Source: Datnioides undecimradiatus (lineage: Eukaryota > Chordata > Actinopteri > Lobotiformes > Datnioididae). From it: a stretch of DNA of 64,000 bases. The notes below the pieces were generated by a model that was given only the letters and a program-made list of their open reading frames with translations, searched no databases and was not told where the DNA came from. The stretch spans positions 9,039,001 to 9,103,000 of the forward strand of contig WARS01000012.1 in the NCBI GenBank assembly GCA_008933995.1, in the 5' to 3' direction. This document shows positions 51,641 to 63,251 of the stretch, in pieces; position 1 is the stretch's first letter; the number at the start of each line of letters is the position of its first letter. A program made the translations under genes and the position numbers.

Positions 51641-52374
51641 TTTTAAATCAATCTGTAGACCGAACCTGCATACAAATTTTCTTCAAAAGGCGTTGGGGGT
51701 AAAAATCTTTTGAGCCCCTGCACTGAAAGAGCCCTCGACCAACAAAATCAAATGAAAAAAAATCACTGAAACATCATGTACAGTGCGTTATTCTCTCATT
51801 CGCTCCCCTCGATCCAATTCAAGTCATGAAAGTTGTACCCATGTATCACAATGCACGTTCCAAAGGCACAATTCAACACGCTATAAGCTGCCGGTCCATA
51901 CAACTGCGCGGCACAATGTGATTACTTGGTCAATATGCAGCCCGGCGTGCTGCACTCCTGAGCGGCTCAGTGCCAGCCGACTGATGGTGGCACCGCTTCA
52001 TTGATGCCGTTTGTTTGAAAACTGAATGAATGGTGCAGATTAAGGATCGTCTTTTATGCCATACGGGGAAATTCATCATCTCCCCTTCCCACTCACCGAG
52101 ACACACGCATGTGTAATCCACCTCTGCCTTAGAAATGGAGATTAGGAAAACAGTTCGGTTGTCCTCTTATATGGCTTATATGAGAATTCAATGATGCATG
52201 TTTACATTTCTGTTAAGAGATTTGGTTTAAATCTTCAGCACGTTTTATCGTGCCTTCATGTTTCATTTCTTGGTTTGCTCCATGGAAAATAGGATTTCTC
52301 CCTGTGAGAAACTCAGAAATACTTGAATTGCTTGAAAATTACTTGAAAAGAGAACCTTTTCTTGTCTCTTTAAC

Positions 52375-52397
52375 ATCTATCTATCTATCTATCTATC
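52375..52397. repeat. (ATCT)n tetranucleotide repeat
   Basis: Nearly six perfect ATCT units, followed 30 bases later by a short CCAT repeat (about 52427-52452). Confidence 0.9.
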
Positions 52398-52610
52398 CTC
52401 CACACATAATGCTGAGACTCTGAGACCATCCACCCATCCGTCCATCCATCTATTCTTTCCAACCCCTCCTCTCCACCTTTAAAGGTGGAGGGAACAGCAT
52501 TGGGTGTTTTGCAGTGCTTAATTGCGTTCCCAAGCTGAATTTGTAATCCAAGGCAATTTAATTAACTTGGAGCCCTTCCTGATTTCCTGCTGGCTTTGAT
52601 GCATGTGAAA

Positions 52611-52611
<1 letters not shown>

Positions 52612-52641
<30 letters not shown>
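52612..52641. repeat. (CA)15 microsatellite
   Basis: Thirty bases of perfect CA repeat in fam20c intron 3. Confidence 0.95.
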
Positions 52642-52643
<2 letters not shown>

Positions 52644-53798
52644 GATTGGAATTTTCCTGGAATATTCCAGCTCTGTAAGGACTCCTGGAAGCATCCCGCT
52701 GGTTGTAGAAGAGCCGCTGTGCTCGCCGTGTTCATCTTCGCCCAGCCAAACCAAGAAAAAACATCCCCCCCCCCAAAAAAGAAAGAAAAACACACAGAAT
52801 AAGTGTCGCGCCTGGGATGATTCTATTTTCTCTGAGCGGTGGATCCAGATGGAGAGAGAAGCTGACAGTCAGCGGTAGTAGAGTCGATGTTTTTTTTTTT
52901 TTCCTTATAAAGAAAGACTTACAGAGACAGTAAGGAAGATAGAGGTGCAGAGATGAGAGGTGGTGCTGTATTAGGAGGTGTGCAGTTGGGAGGACGCATC
53001 CTGCTGTCAGAGGCGGCGGTATATCTGTCTCAGATTATGTTGAGATGATGGCTTCATCTTTACGGCCTGTTTATCTGCGCGGGATATTTACAGGTTGACA
53101 TGACACCGGCTCAGGCAGCGGGCGAGGAAGAGGAGGCTGGGCGGAGCGTTGTAGCTCCTGGGATATAACCGCCTGTGTTTATATGCTCCTATGTATACTC
53201 CTCCATAAAGGATTTATGCAAATACTTGTAGAATTAAACTGATGGCACACACGTTTCACCTTTCTGTCCCTTGTCTCTTGCCTTCATCTAAAAAGCCTCT
53301 CAATAACAATCTAGTTGAACATCCTTCTTCCAACGTCCCCCTCCCCCTCCTTCTCCTCCTCCCTCTCACAGCTAACACTCTTCATGGTGTCTTGCCACGC
53401 GTTAAACCCCTAATAGCTGTGTTTTGCTCAGTGATTTTCATTTAGGACTATTCTTTGCTAAAGCGCAGGCCTCTTTGAAGTCTCTCCAGCTTGAGAAAAA
53501 AAACACATTCTGCTGTGTTGTGAAGGAGTTGGCTATTTATTCAGGATGGCATCATTTACATGGTGCTGGCCCCCGGGGCCTCAGAGGCTAAACTTGAAAC
53601 AGGATGTAGTTTCTTTTAAAATCATCTCTATTGCATAATTCATTCAATTGACATTATCTTTATTCATACGGATTGTGATGTATGTGAATCATGGTTGTGT
53701 CTATGAATTGGTCTCAAAAGGAGGGTGCATTTAACATGAATGCATAGCTGTTTTCCATGGAGAATGGTTAATTTCAAGATAGGAGGCAGGCTGTAATG

Positions 53799-54027
53799 GT
53801 GTGTGTGTGTGTGTGTGTTTTTGTTTGCAGTGAGCGTGTGTGTTTTGCAAGTTGTCAGTATGGTAGCTTTCTATACTTTCATCACTTGCCAGTATGTGTG
53901 TGTGTGTGTTCTGTGTAGCCTATATATGTGTATATATTTGTGGCTCTCTCTGGCTCCTCCTGTGTGTCTATCCTAATCTGTCTCTCCCAAATGTGTGTGT
54001 GTGTGTGTGTGTGTGCATGGCACCTAC

Positions 54028-54075
<48 letters not shown>
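53799..54075. repeat. Cluster of GT microsatellites
   Basis: Separate GT runs lie at 53799-53818, about 53894-53910, 53992-54015 and 54031-54075 (45 bases), with unique sequence between them. A short GA run follows at about 54086-54099. Confidence 0.9.
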
Positions 54076-54076
<1 letters not shown>

Positions 54077-54578
54077 AATGTGTCAAAGAGAGAGAGAGAG
54101 GGAGGGAGCATTGCTGGAAGGAAACAGCTGTCTCTCTGTGTGTCAGGCCCAGGATCTGAAGGGGTAAAGGGAGTAAAGGAGGAGGAGGATGAGAAGGAGG
54201 AGAGAGGAGGATGAAGAGCACTGCAGTGCCTGGGGAGCTGTGACAGCCATCACACTTAGAAAACTGCGACACACGGAACCGAGCCACACACAAAGACACA
54301 CACGCACACACACCTGGATCACAGTGTGAAGGTTGTTTGGAGAGCCCTTGGGTGCTTGCGGTGTGCTAGTTAAACTCCTTGAGTGAAATCTTTACGACCT
54401 CGCTCGTTACGTCCGCACGCTCTGCAGTTTGACTTTTTGTTTTTTGTTTTTGTTTTTTTGAAGGATAATGTTGATATTTTGAAATCAGCTATTTTGTCTG
54501 TTTCTCTTTCGAATAACTGGCTGATCCACCTTTAAAGGGACAACTTGTTGATATGGCATAAAGCCTCCTACACCTTTA

Positions 54579-54601
54579 TTTGTTTGTTTGTTTGTTTGTT
54601 T
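54579..54601. repeat. (TTTG)5 tetranucleotide repeat
   Basis: Five TTTG units plus TTT, directly preceding the long pyrimidine tract. Confidence 0.95.
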
Positions 54602-55080
54602 CCTGTTGTCCGTCCTTCCTACCTTCCTTCTGCTTTCTTTCTCTCCTTGTCTTCCTCTTTTCTTCCATTTTTCTGTGCTCTTTCCTTCTTTCCTTCCCTC
54701 CTTTCCTGTTTTACTTCATGTGTTTCCTTTCCTCTTCTTTCTGTCTTCTCAGTGTCCAGGCTCATTTTTTCTGTGGTTCCCTGGTTTTTCTTCTATCCAT
54801 GCTTCCTCTCTCCTTCTCTTCATTCCTCCATTTCCTCCTCCTTTATTTCTTTATTCTCTCCTTTCTTTCATTCTTTCTTTGCTTTACTCAATCTGTGCTT
54901 TTTCCTTTTCATCATTTTGTTTTTCCTTCCTCCCCACTTTCCTTATGTGCCTCTTTCTTTATTCCTTGTTCCTTCCCTCCTTTAAGTCTTGCTTTTATCT
55001 TTCCTTCTTTCCTTTCATATGTCCTTTTTGCTTTCCCTCTTCCCCTTCTTCCATCTCTCCTTCTCTCTGTCTCTCTCTAT
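54602..55080. repeat. Long polypyrimidine tract
   Basis: By hand count only about 62 of the 480 bases at 54601-55080 are purines, so the + strand is about 87% pyrimidine. It is made of irregular TTCC, TTTC and TCTC units rather than one tandem repeat. It creates three long open frames rich in Phe, Ser, Leu and Pro, which are composition artefacts. Confidence 0.9.
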
Positions 55081-58000
55081 CTCTGTGTCTCCCCACTGTC
55101 AAACACAAAATGTCATCTCTATGTACCTCCTACGGAGCTCTCACTCACACAAAATAACCTGTCACAGCTTCCCATTTATGCAGCACACCCTGACATGAGA
55201 TTACAGTGGAGGGTTATAGCGGCAACACCAGTAAACAGCAGCGCGTATCGTCCGCGATGCAAACGCGCAGGTACGCCCGTCTCATTTGCTGATGAAAGGC
55301 TTTTTTTTCCCCTCACTTTATCAAATGTCATTGCTCAAAAGGTCAGCCTTCACATGCGTTATGCTGGAGATAAAACAATGCACCGCCTCCTCTCATCTCC
55401 GCTCTCCCCGTGGTGGTGAAGGTGTTTGGTTTTTTTTCATCTTGTTGACCCTTAGATGGGATTTGCTATCTTAACGTCTCATACATTTAAAGCGTACCTG
55501 CCACCTCACAGCCCCCCCCCCGCCCCCCCTTGAGGTTTAAAAATAACTCTTTCTGTAAGTGTGTGTGTGTCCGTGTGCGTGTGTGCGCAACGAACGATCC
55601 TGTATTTGGGCTTTGGGTGTATAGATGCTCATGCAAAAGTGTGTGAGTTTTGTGTGCGCGCACGCTCACTTTGCTGTGCTCGTGGGTTTGACGGATGATG
55701 TGTGACAAGTGTGTGGAGTCAGCCCTTTGGTGGGAACCCGCTGGGGCTGGAAGATGCCCTTGTCCTTTTATATTTTACAGCATATCTTTCTACTCCTCTG
55801 CTCTGCTTCCCCTCCAGTCTGTGGCCTACGACCATCGCTATAGGCTTATGGTGATCGATTGACAGTTTGACTTTGAAACTACATAAAACATCCTTTTCAC
55901 TCTTTGCCCAAACGCACTGTGACACGGTGATACTTTGAGTATTCTACTTTACCTCCGATAGGATGTTCACTCCTATTACAAAGTCAAAGGAAACAGTTTT
56001 CTTTCCAGAATTCAGCTCAGTTTCAGATAAAACCGAACGCTGCAGATGGATTGTGGAGCAGAGATGGTTTAGAAACAAGCAGGTCTGACCATGGAAAACT
56101 GGAAAAGGGAAAGAAAATGAAGTCCGCTGTGCGTTCAGTTGTGTGGAAGGAATTCACAGTGAAATGCTTCATGCATAATGCTGAGCTGACACAACTTTTT
56201 GATTCTTCATAATGAATAACATGCAAGCCAGTGGGACGCAACGTCGGTGTCTTCAAAATGGAAACATGGATTTGAGATGGGCGCACCCAGACGTGCTAAA
56301 CCAAAGCAGCACTTTGTACATGTTTAGAATTGTGTTAAATATCCATAATATGACATTGTTACATTATGGGAAATGTGGGCTTACCCATCAGGAGGCTAAA
56401 GTGGAGATGTCTCTTTCTCTCCTGCCTCAGTTTTGATCAGTTCAGCTTTGTGGAAAAGCAATGCTAAAACCGTGAAGTAACTGAACTTTGATACCCAGAA
56501 GTCCTGCATCAGCCGGCTGCACACAGAAGACTCATGCTACAGGTTTACCATCCTGGTGGGTCTGTGATGCTTTTATACCGCAGGGACGAGACAGCTAGTG
56601 TTCAGATATTCTGTGTAGGAGTGTGCCTTTCACTTTCAGCTGATCGCCAAAGGCAGAAAAGGGACCTGCACCAGAATTTTATTCGGAGAGAGTGAATCTG
56701 ACGAGTGTATTTTTGTTTGCAGCTCGAGGCAAAAAAAAAAAAAGAAAACCTTTTTGCGAATTGATGTCAATAACAGGGCAAAAGGAAATGCCTCCTCCTT
56801 ATTTTCCCTGCTTTCTGCCTCTTACTCTCCTGCTGGTGTTGCAGAGGTCAGCCGCGTCCTGTGCGCGCAGGTAGATTTTCCAGATGCAGCGCTCTCGTGC
56901 ACCTTTATACTCTCACGCTGCTGTGTGTTTGCTCCGCTGCCCCAACCGGCTGCCTGGGGGCCCCTCGTGAGCAGAGAGCAGAGCCAAGAAGCTGTCTGAC
57001 CACCCAGTGTAAACTATGTGTTTACAGCGAGGCCAGGGTCACACTGGGCGGGCTCGGCTCAGTACGTCTCACCTGCTGCAGATGATAAAGGATCTGATGT
57101 CGGTGTAGACAGGCGGTCATACTGGCGCCATCGAATCCTTCTTAATAAATGTACTGTTTCTGCCGCCCTCACAGAGCAGCTCTGCTGGGCCTCACTGAGG
57201 AGGGATATATGCTTCTTCTGGCAGCCTGGTGCAAGATATCTACTTATCATTCAGCATAAATCCGGCTGTGGATTTGTAAATATTTCAAAGGTTAAGCTCA
57301 ACCAGGCAATCCAGAGTGAAAAGGACGAGTGGCTCTTGAGCAACCACCATCTCTGCCCTCCTGTCTGTTTTCTCTGAGCTCAGTGCATACTGTGTGCTCA
57401 AACATTTATAGACTTTATTATGTGGTCATGCATTTATGTATGTTTTCCTCCGCCTTACGGTGACGGCGCAGCTTCCCGGAGACGACGTGCCCCTAATGGT
57501 TTGCTTGATCAGAACACGCTCAGATTTGCCTGAACACAGGTGCTGCTGTTCGAGGATTCAAACATCGGGTTACGTAACGCGGAACAGCTGCATATTTGTT
57601 AGTTCAAAGAACACTAAGAGACATCTACTGTAGTTCGTCCTCCACACTGTCCCTGGTCTTTCTTTCCGTTTAACTCCACTGCCTTTGTCACAGTTAATCT
57701 CTTCTCCTTTCTGTACTTCTTCCTCTCTGTTCGGTTGTCCTCTCTCCCGGTCAACAGGCGGGTAGGGAAGGGCGGGGGGGGCGTCATGCCATGCTCTAAA
57801 TAACTTTATTGACATTTGAATTGGATGTGGATCACGGTAATTATCCAGCCTTCCTGCTTCCTGGCTGGCATTCAGCGAGAGCAGGGTAACGGTGGAGCCA
57901 CATCTCAAGCCGGGCCACGGGCCGAGAAATGAGCCTCAAACGCAAACACATGCTTATATTCACATGCTGTGCGCCCACATTATTGTTCACCTAGTCATAG

Positions 58001-58517
58001 AAAAGCAGTGACACAAAACGTGCACCTTGCAAAGTGTTTTGGAGCTTGTGAAGAGAAGTGTGAATAAAGCAGCTTGTGGTACCTTCCCCTATAGAGGCAG
58101 TGATGTAGTAGGACTATGTCAAGTATGCTTGTGGTTTTCTTTGGTTGAATAACCATGAATCACTGCACTACTGTGTTTGCTCATGGTTATGCTCCAAGAA
58201 ATCTCCACGACGTGTACAGTCATGAAATACTGGCAAGCGTTGCCTGTGGCACTCATATACATCAGCATACAAGTAGTTTTACCTTTTATGTGAACAGGTT
58301 ATCCTTGATCACTTCAGGCAATGTTTAAGATTACTCTGTCTTTCTTGGATGCCAAAGGACGATCGCCATAATGATCTTACTTATTTCTTTTGCTGTCATA
58401 TTGCTGTATATCCATGGCATCACCAGTGTTTTTTCTCAAAAGATTGGTTGTATCATCCTGTGATTTGTTTTCTCAGCGCCATTCAATCGTGGAGTGAGGC
58501 ACTAACTCAAAGCAATA

Positions 58518-59030
58518 GTCTGATATGTTTGAAAATACATTTATTCACTTTCCTACCAATAGAGAAGAAAAAGATTGATACCACCCTCATTATGTTTGTT
58601 AAATATGAATTACAGCTAACAGTTAGCTTAGCTTAGCATAATAATAGGAAACAGGGCTGTGACTGAAAGTCACAAAACCAGTTTAACTAAATTAGCTCTA
58701 TAACCAGTACCATCAGTCTTGCTGGTTTCCTGCAGCAAAAGGAAGATGTCAGGCAGAAATATCTTTAGAGTAATCTAAAAACCCACATGTGGATATTTTT
58801 AGTCCTTGGTTTGTGCACAGACTAATCAAACAAGAAGTTTACTCCCTTTAGTGACTCGTTACCTTTCGACAGAGCCAGGCTAGCTGTTTCCTAGTGTTTC
58901 CAGTCATTATGCTAAGCTATGCTAATCGTATGCTGAAGTTTGGTTCATTTTATTGTACGACGGTGCGAGCAGTGTCGATCTTCTCTTTTGCTTCGGCAAG
59001 AAAGTAAATAAGTTTATTTCCCCAAATGTC
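58518..59030 (+). mobile_element. Fold-back (long terminal inverted repeat) element, family A, copy 2
   Basis: The left arm (about 58518-58655) reads GTCTGATATGTTTGAAAATA, GATTGATACCACC and ACAGTTAGCTTAGCTTAGC, and is followed by a GGAAACAGGGC segment. The right arm (about 58866-59030) reads as its reverse complement: ACAGAGCCAGGCTAGCTG, then TTATGCTAAGCTATGC, CTTTTGC and an end at CCCAAATGTCTC. About 200 bases lie between the arms. The right-arm core GCCAGGCTAGCTG is shared with copy 1 at 44022-44045, and the left arm is shared with 43785 onward and with the fragment at 5058. There is no coding capacity. This is the most complete copy in the window. Confidence 0.7.
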
Positions 59031-59889
59031 TCCCAGTCCAAGTTTCCAAACCATTGTCAACTGGACAAAAAAAAGATCAGATCCGTATTTCTCAGTGGGA
59101 AGTCACAAGCTTCTTAAACTCTAACTCACTCCACTTTCAAAAACACAAGTTTATCCCAAACTTTATATATTATGGTCTCCACAAAAACACCACTGATTTA
59201 CTCGCTCAAGACTTCCTGACATGTGGCGGGAAATAAATCCAGGACCTGACTTAGCACAACTGTCCCCATCGATAAAACAGTTGTAGTCACCTCATATTCT
59301 GAGCTGAGTGATACTGTCCTGGTGCGTGGCTGAGCAGCACTGGTGTAAATAGACACAGCGCTCTGCTTTCAAAGTCAGCATCATTTTTCCTTGATGCCGA
59401 GCGAGAGCTGTGTCCCTGAAGCAAGGCTATCCAGAAGAAGGGAGTGATACAATCAACAGCTGAGGCGCTCGGCCTTTACTGGCAGAGAAGTGAGGGATGA
59501 GCGGGCGAGAGGAGAGCAGGGTGGGATGGAGAAATGTAAAAAGGAGGAACAGGTTATCGGGACGTAAGTAAATATGTTAACTAGTGCTCTGGATGATAGC
59601 AGACTGATGTGAAAATGGGTGCCAAACACCTCAAAATTCTAAGTTGTCTCACTACTGAAGATGATTTTCTGTCAAACTCGGCCACCCATCTGCGCGTGGC
59701 TGCCTGTCAAACGCTCCCGGGAAGACCGGGGATGGGGAGAGATGAGAGAAAGACAGGGACGAGAGCGATAAAGAGAGTAGGAAATTGAGGAATTTTTAGT
59801 GGATGAGTGTGTTTCACTGGGCTCCATGTTGGGTTAGTTAATGACTGGTGCATATGTCAGCCACGCAGCTGTGGAGTCACAATCAGCCA

Positions 59890-60110
59890 GCCAGCTGAGG
59901 AAGGGAGCGACGGATGGAACGGAGAGAGAGAAAAGAGAGACACAGATATAAAGTATTAAGCCACGGAGAGAAAAAAGAGAGAAAACAGTTCTGCGTGAGG
60001 GAGAGCGGAGGAGCAGAGGAGGTGGGATAGAGGATTTCGAGCGAAATAAACACAGAGAGGCATCCGGAGGGAATGGAGAGAGAAGGAGAGAAAGAGAAGT
60101 TGCCAAGATA
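59890..60110. repeat. Purine-rich stretch
   Basis: GA-rich sequence with irregular GAGAGA, GGAGAG and GAAAG units. The two overlapping minus-strand open frames of 96-97 codons owe their length to this composition. Confidence 0.7.
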
Positions 60111-60924
60111 GTTTCCATTCTTCTCATCCTCCCTCAGCGAGCTGAGGCAGAAATGGCAGAGGCTGCAGTCCAAATCATTACACTCAGCTGCCTTCCTGGA
60201 AAGTATTTACTGTTGTCAATAAAAAAAAAAAAAAGCCAAAGAGAAGGCAGCATGTATAAAAGGAAAAATAACTAAAAGATGCAGCTCCTCTGTAGAAAGC
60301 TTGCAATTTTGACGAAGCACCCCACGGCTGAATCTCTTTCAAACACGTTAACATATTTTCTACACCCGGCAACCTTCTCAGGGAGTCTTTTCACCTCTCA
60401 CTTCCTTTGACTTCGCCTTTTTACCCCGGCCAGGCTCGTCTGTCCTGCCCCGTCCTGGCCCGTGTTCCATCAGCTCTGGGATTTAAGCCTTTAAGAGCCT
60501 CTTTTCCCTCCAGTAAGAGCTTTAAGGCAGAATGTGTGTGGAAAGCAGTTTTTTTGGGGGGAAAGGATCAGAGCTGGACAGAAATAGGTACAGATCGAGA
60601 ACAGGAGTGGATGCTTCAGGAGGAAGTCTCTGACCTTCAATTGTCCCCGCTTCTTGTTGCCCCACAAAAACACCCACAGCAGCTTCGACCAGGGCCTTTT
60701 TGTGAGGCAAGGACACTGGTTTATTGTGCGGCGGTTATTGCTCACAAATGCTGCTGGCTGTATTAGGTGCGCAGGTGTAAAGCCCGAGTGTTTTTATCAC
60801 AGACTGGGCTCCTCTGGAGTGATGAAGTTGTGTCAGATTAACTCATGGACTGATTTGAGTCCTCTACGCGTACATTTGGTGAAATCCACACCCAAACATC
60901 AGACATGAGATACGTTTACAATGA

Positions 60925-61095
60925 CACGATTAATGGTTAATTGACAGAAAATGAATCAATTAAGCATTTAAATAGTTTTTTAGGCAAAACTAACAAAAAT
61001 GTACTCTTGCCAGTTTGTCACATGTGAGCATTTTCTGCTTTTTTTTTAGTCTGTTATGAGGGTAAATTGAAAATCTCTGGCGTTAAGACAAAACC
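60925..61095 (-). mobile_element. Interspersed repeat family C copy, near exon 4
   Basis: Runs from ACACGATTAATGGTTAATTG and ACAGAAAATGAATC through GTGAGCATTTTCTGCTTTTT to GAAAATCTCTGGCG and AAGACAAAACCTTTGGGG. I recall this order from a common percomorph repeat. It lies in the opposite orientation to the copy at 48548-48770 and ends about 190 bases before fam20c exon 4. Confidence 0.5.
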
Positions 61096-61252
61096 TTTGG
61101 GGTATTGGAGTATAAAATTGAGAAAGTACCGGTTAGCAGCAGCTGTAGCTTTGTCATTTTAACGTTGAGCCTTTTTTGCATAGAATTTTGCATAATAGTA
61201 TTTGCTGACTGTCAATCAAAACCTTTTGGCTTTGCGTGACAGTTACACCTGA

Positions 61253-61378
<126 letters not shown>

Positions 61379-61402
61379 TGAGTCACCATTAACCAGTCCC
61401 GG

Positions 61403-61403
<1 letters not shown>

Positions 61404-61435
<32 letters not shown>

Positions 61436-61447
61436 TGTTTGTGTGTG
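61404..61447. repeat. Interrupted (GT)n microsatellite next to exon 4 donor
   Basis: A GT run broken by TATG and TTTG, starting 26 bases after the exon 4 splice site. Confidence 0.9.
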
Positions 61448-63160
61448 CCGTGCATGTGATCTGGGACATCACATTGTCACAAGTTTGTCTGTCTTCTCTG
61501 TCATTTGAAACCACACCCCCTCCCCTCTCTGTAAAGCAGACTTTTCAGGTGTTTGCTACATTTTTAAGCGTTCGGCGGTAACAGCTGAAGAGGCGCCCTG
61601 AACCCAATAACACCTTTAAAAGTGTAAAGTAAAACCACTGCAGCACAAAACACTGAAGCAGCAGCCAGCAGCTTCCGTTAATGATGTGAAACGAGCATCA
61701 GTGTGAGATGAGACTTTACTTTGGCTTCCCGGAATTGTTAGTTTTGCCTGTACTCGCATAGATTCGTCCAAGCGTTGCTGTCTTCTTCTCAATAATTTGA
61801 AAATACAAGGATTTCTTTCATCACTCTATTATGAAAATGTCTCTACGGCGTTCTTCTGTCACTGCATCAAACCTGACCCGTGTTATCTGGCAGGGTCTGC
61901 TGCAGTTTGCTGTCAGGCTGGCAAACTTGGTCAAAACTCCAGTATTTCAGTACACCATCGATTCAGCCTGCACTTACATGACATTGTCAGAGTCGCAAAT
62001 GGACAGATTTTAAAAAGGATCAATGCGGGAGATGTTCGGTGCCCGACAGCACGACCATTCTTAACTAAATTAGGAAAAAAGCTGATGCTCTTGAATCTGC
62101 TCAAACTCCTTCAAGCCCAAGTGCTTCTCTCCATTCTTGAAGGCCAACATCGTGCGCGTTTTGTTCCTCCCTGATTGCTAATTTGCCTCTCCTTGTGTCA
62201 GCTCATTAACCACCTGGGGGGAACAAAAGCCTGCAGAGCGGCTTACCTGAGGGGTCACAACCGCGTGTGTCTGCCTTAACAGTAAAGCCGTAGTAAAGTA
62301 ATACAGATCTTTTGTGTGTCTCTATGCAACCATATCTATTTCTCTTCTGTGCGTGACCCTAACCCTTTCTCTCGCTTATTTTTTACATTGCTTCTCCTCT
62401 TCATCATCTCATTTCGCTCAGAAGCCCAGCCTTATTTTTGTCTTTTTCAAACCCAGTGAGTGGTGTGAGCTGGGCCCGTACAGTAGAGGCTGCAAGCTCC
62501 GAGAGGCCATGAGTCATAGAGAATGAATGCCGCCCTCCCGCAGCTAGCATCTGACTGAACAATGTCTGCAGCCTCCTTGCTTAGCTAACCACCACGCTCT
62601 CTGACTTCACTGCCTTTACAAGGTTAACACTTTATGGCCGGCTTGCTGGCGAGACTTTAATGAAAAGAGAAAACCTCATGAGGCTCCTCTGATGGACCAG
62701 AGAAAGCGATGTGGCGGCGTTGCTATTAAAGACCAGCTGACGTCACTGTGGCTGTATGTTATTATGAGCAGAGGGATTGTGTTGTAGTGTGTGAATGCTG
62801 CTGATACACAACCGTACCGAGGTCACACGTACACACACACACAGAGGGGCCACAGAGGGTGAGAGTGATGTTGAATCTGCTTTTCCTTCAGGCCACGATG
62901 ACACAGTTCAGCAGCAATTGCATTAGCAGCAGCTTTCTTCACCAGTCTGCTACACATCTGGTCCTTAATACACACACACAAAAAGAAAAAAACACACTCA
63001 CACACTCCCGGCATATGTGTGGGTTAAGGGGAAGAGGAGGAAACCAAAGGCATGAAAGGCCCTGTGCCCGTTCTAAATATAAGCCAGGCAGGGTTTGCCA
63101 AAAGCAGCGCTTTATTTTTTTTTTCCTTATTTTGTCTGTTCTAAATTAGAGCCTGGCTGC

Positions 63161-63251
63161 AGAGCTGCCGCCGCCGCCGCTGCAGCGGCAGCTCTCAATG
63201 CTGTCGCCGCCGTTGCCGCCGCCGCTGCCGCCGCTGCTGCCGCCGCTGCTG
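63161..63251. repeat. GCC/GCT triplet-repeat block with an 11-bp hairpin
   Basis: About 90 bases built from CCG/GCC and CTG/GCT triplets. One frame reads as an almost uninterrupted alanine run, another as Pro-Leu. At its left end, AGAGCTGCCGC (63161-63171) pairs perfectly with GCGGCAGCTCT (63185-63195). It lies inside intron 4 and no splice-supported exon contains it. Confidence 0.85.

Noticed and set aside
54580..55419. Open frame of 279 codons, with overlapping frames of 146 and 189 codons
   Set aside because: All are products of the polypyrimidine tract (Phe/Ser/Leu/Pro-rich). Three frames are open at once, there is no domain, and no splice context fits.
59834..60173. Two overlapping minus-strand open frames of 96-97 codons
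   Set aside because: Created by GA-rich DNA read as Ser/Leu/Phe, with no domain.
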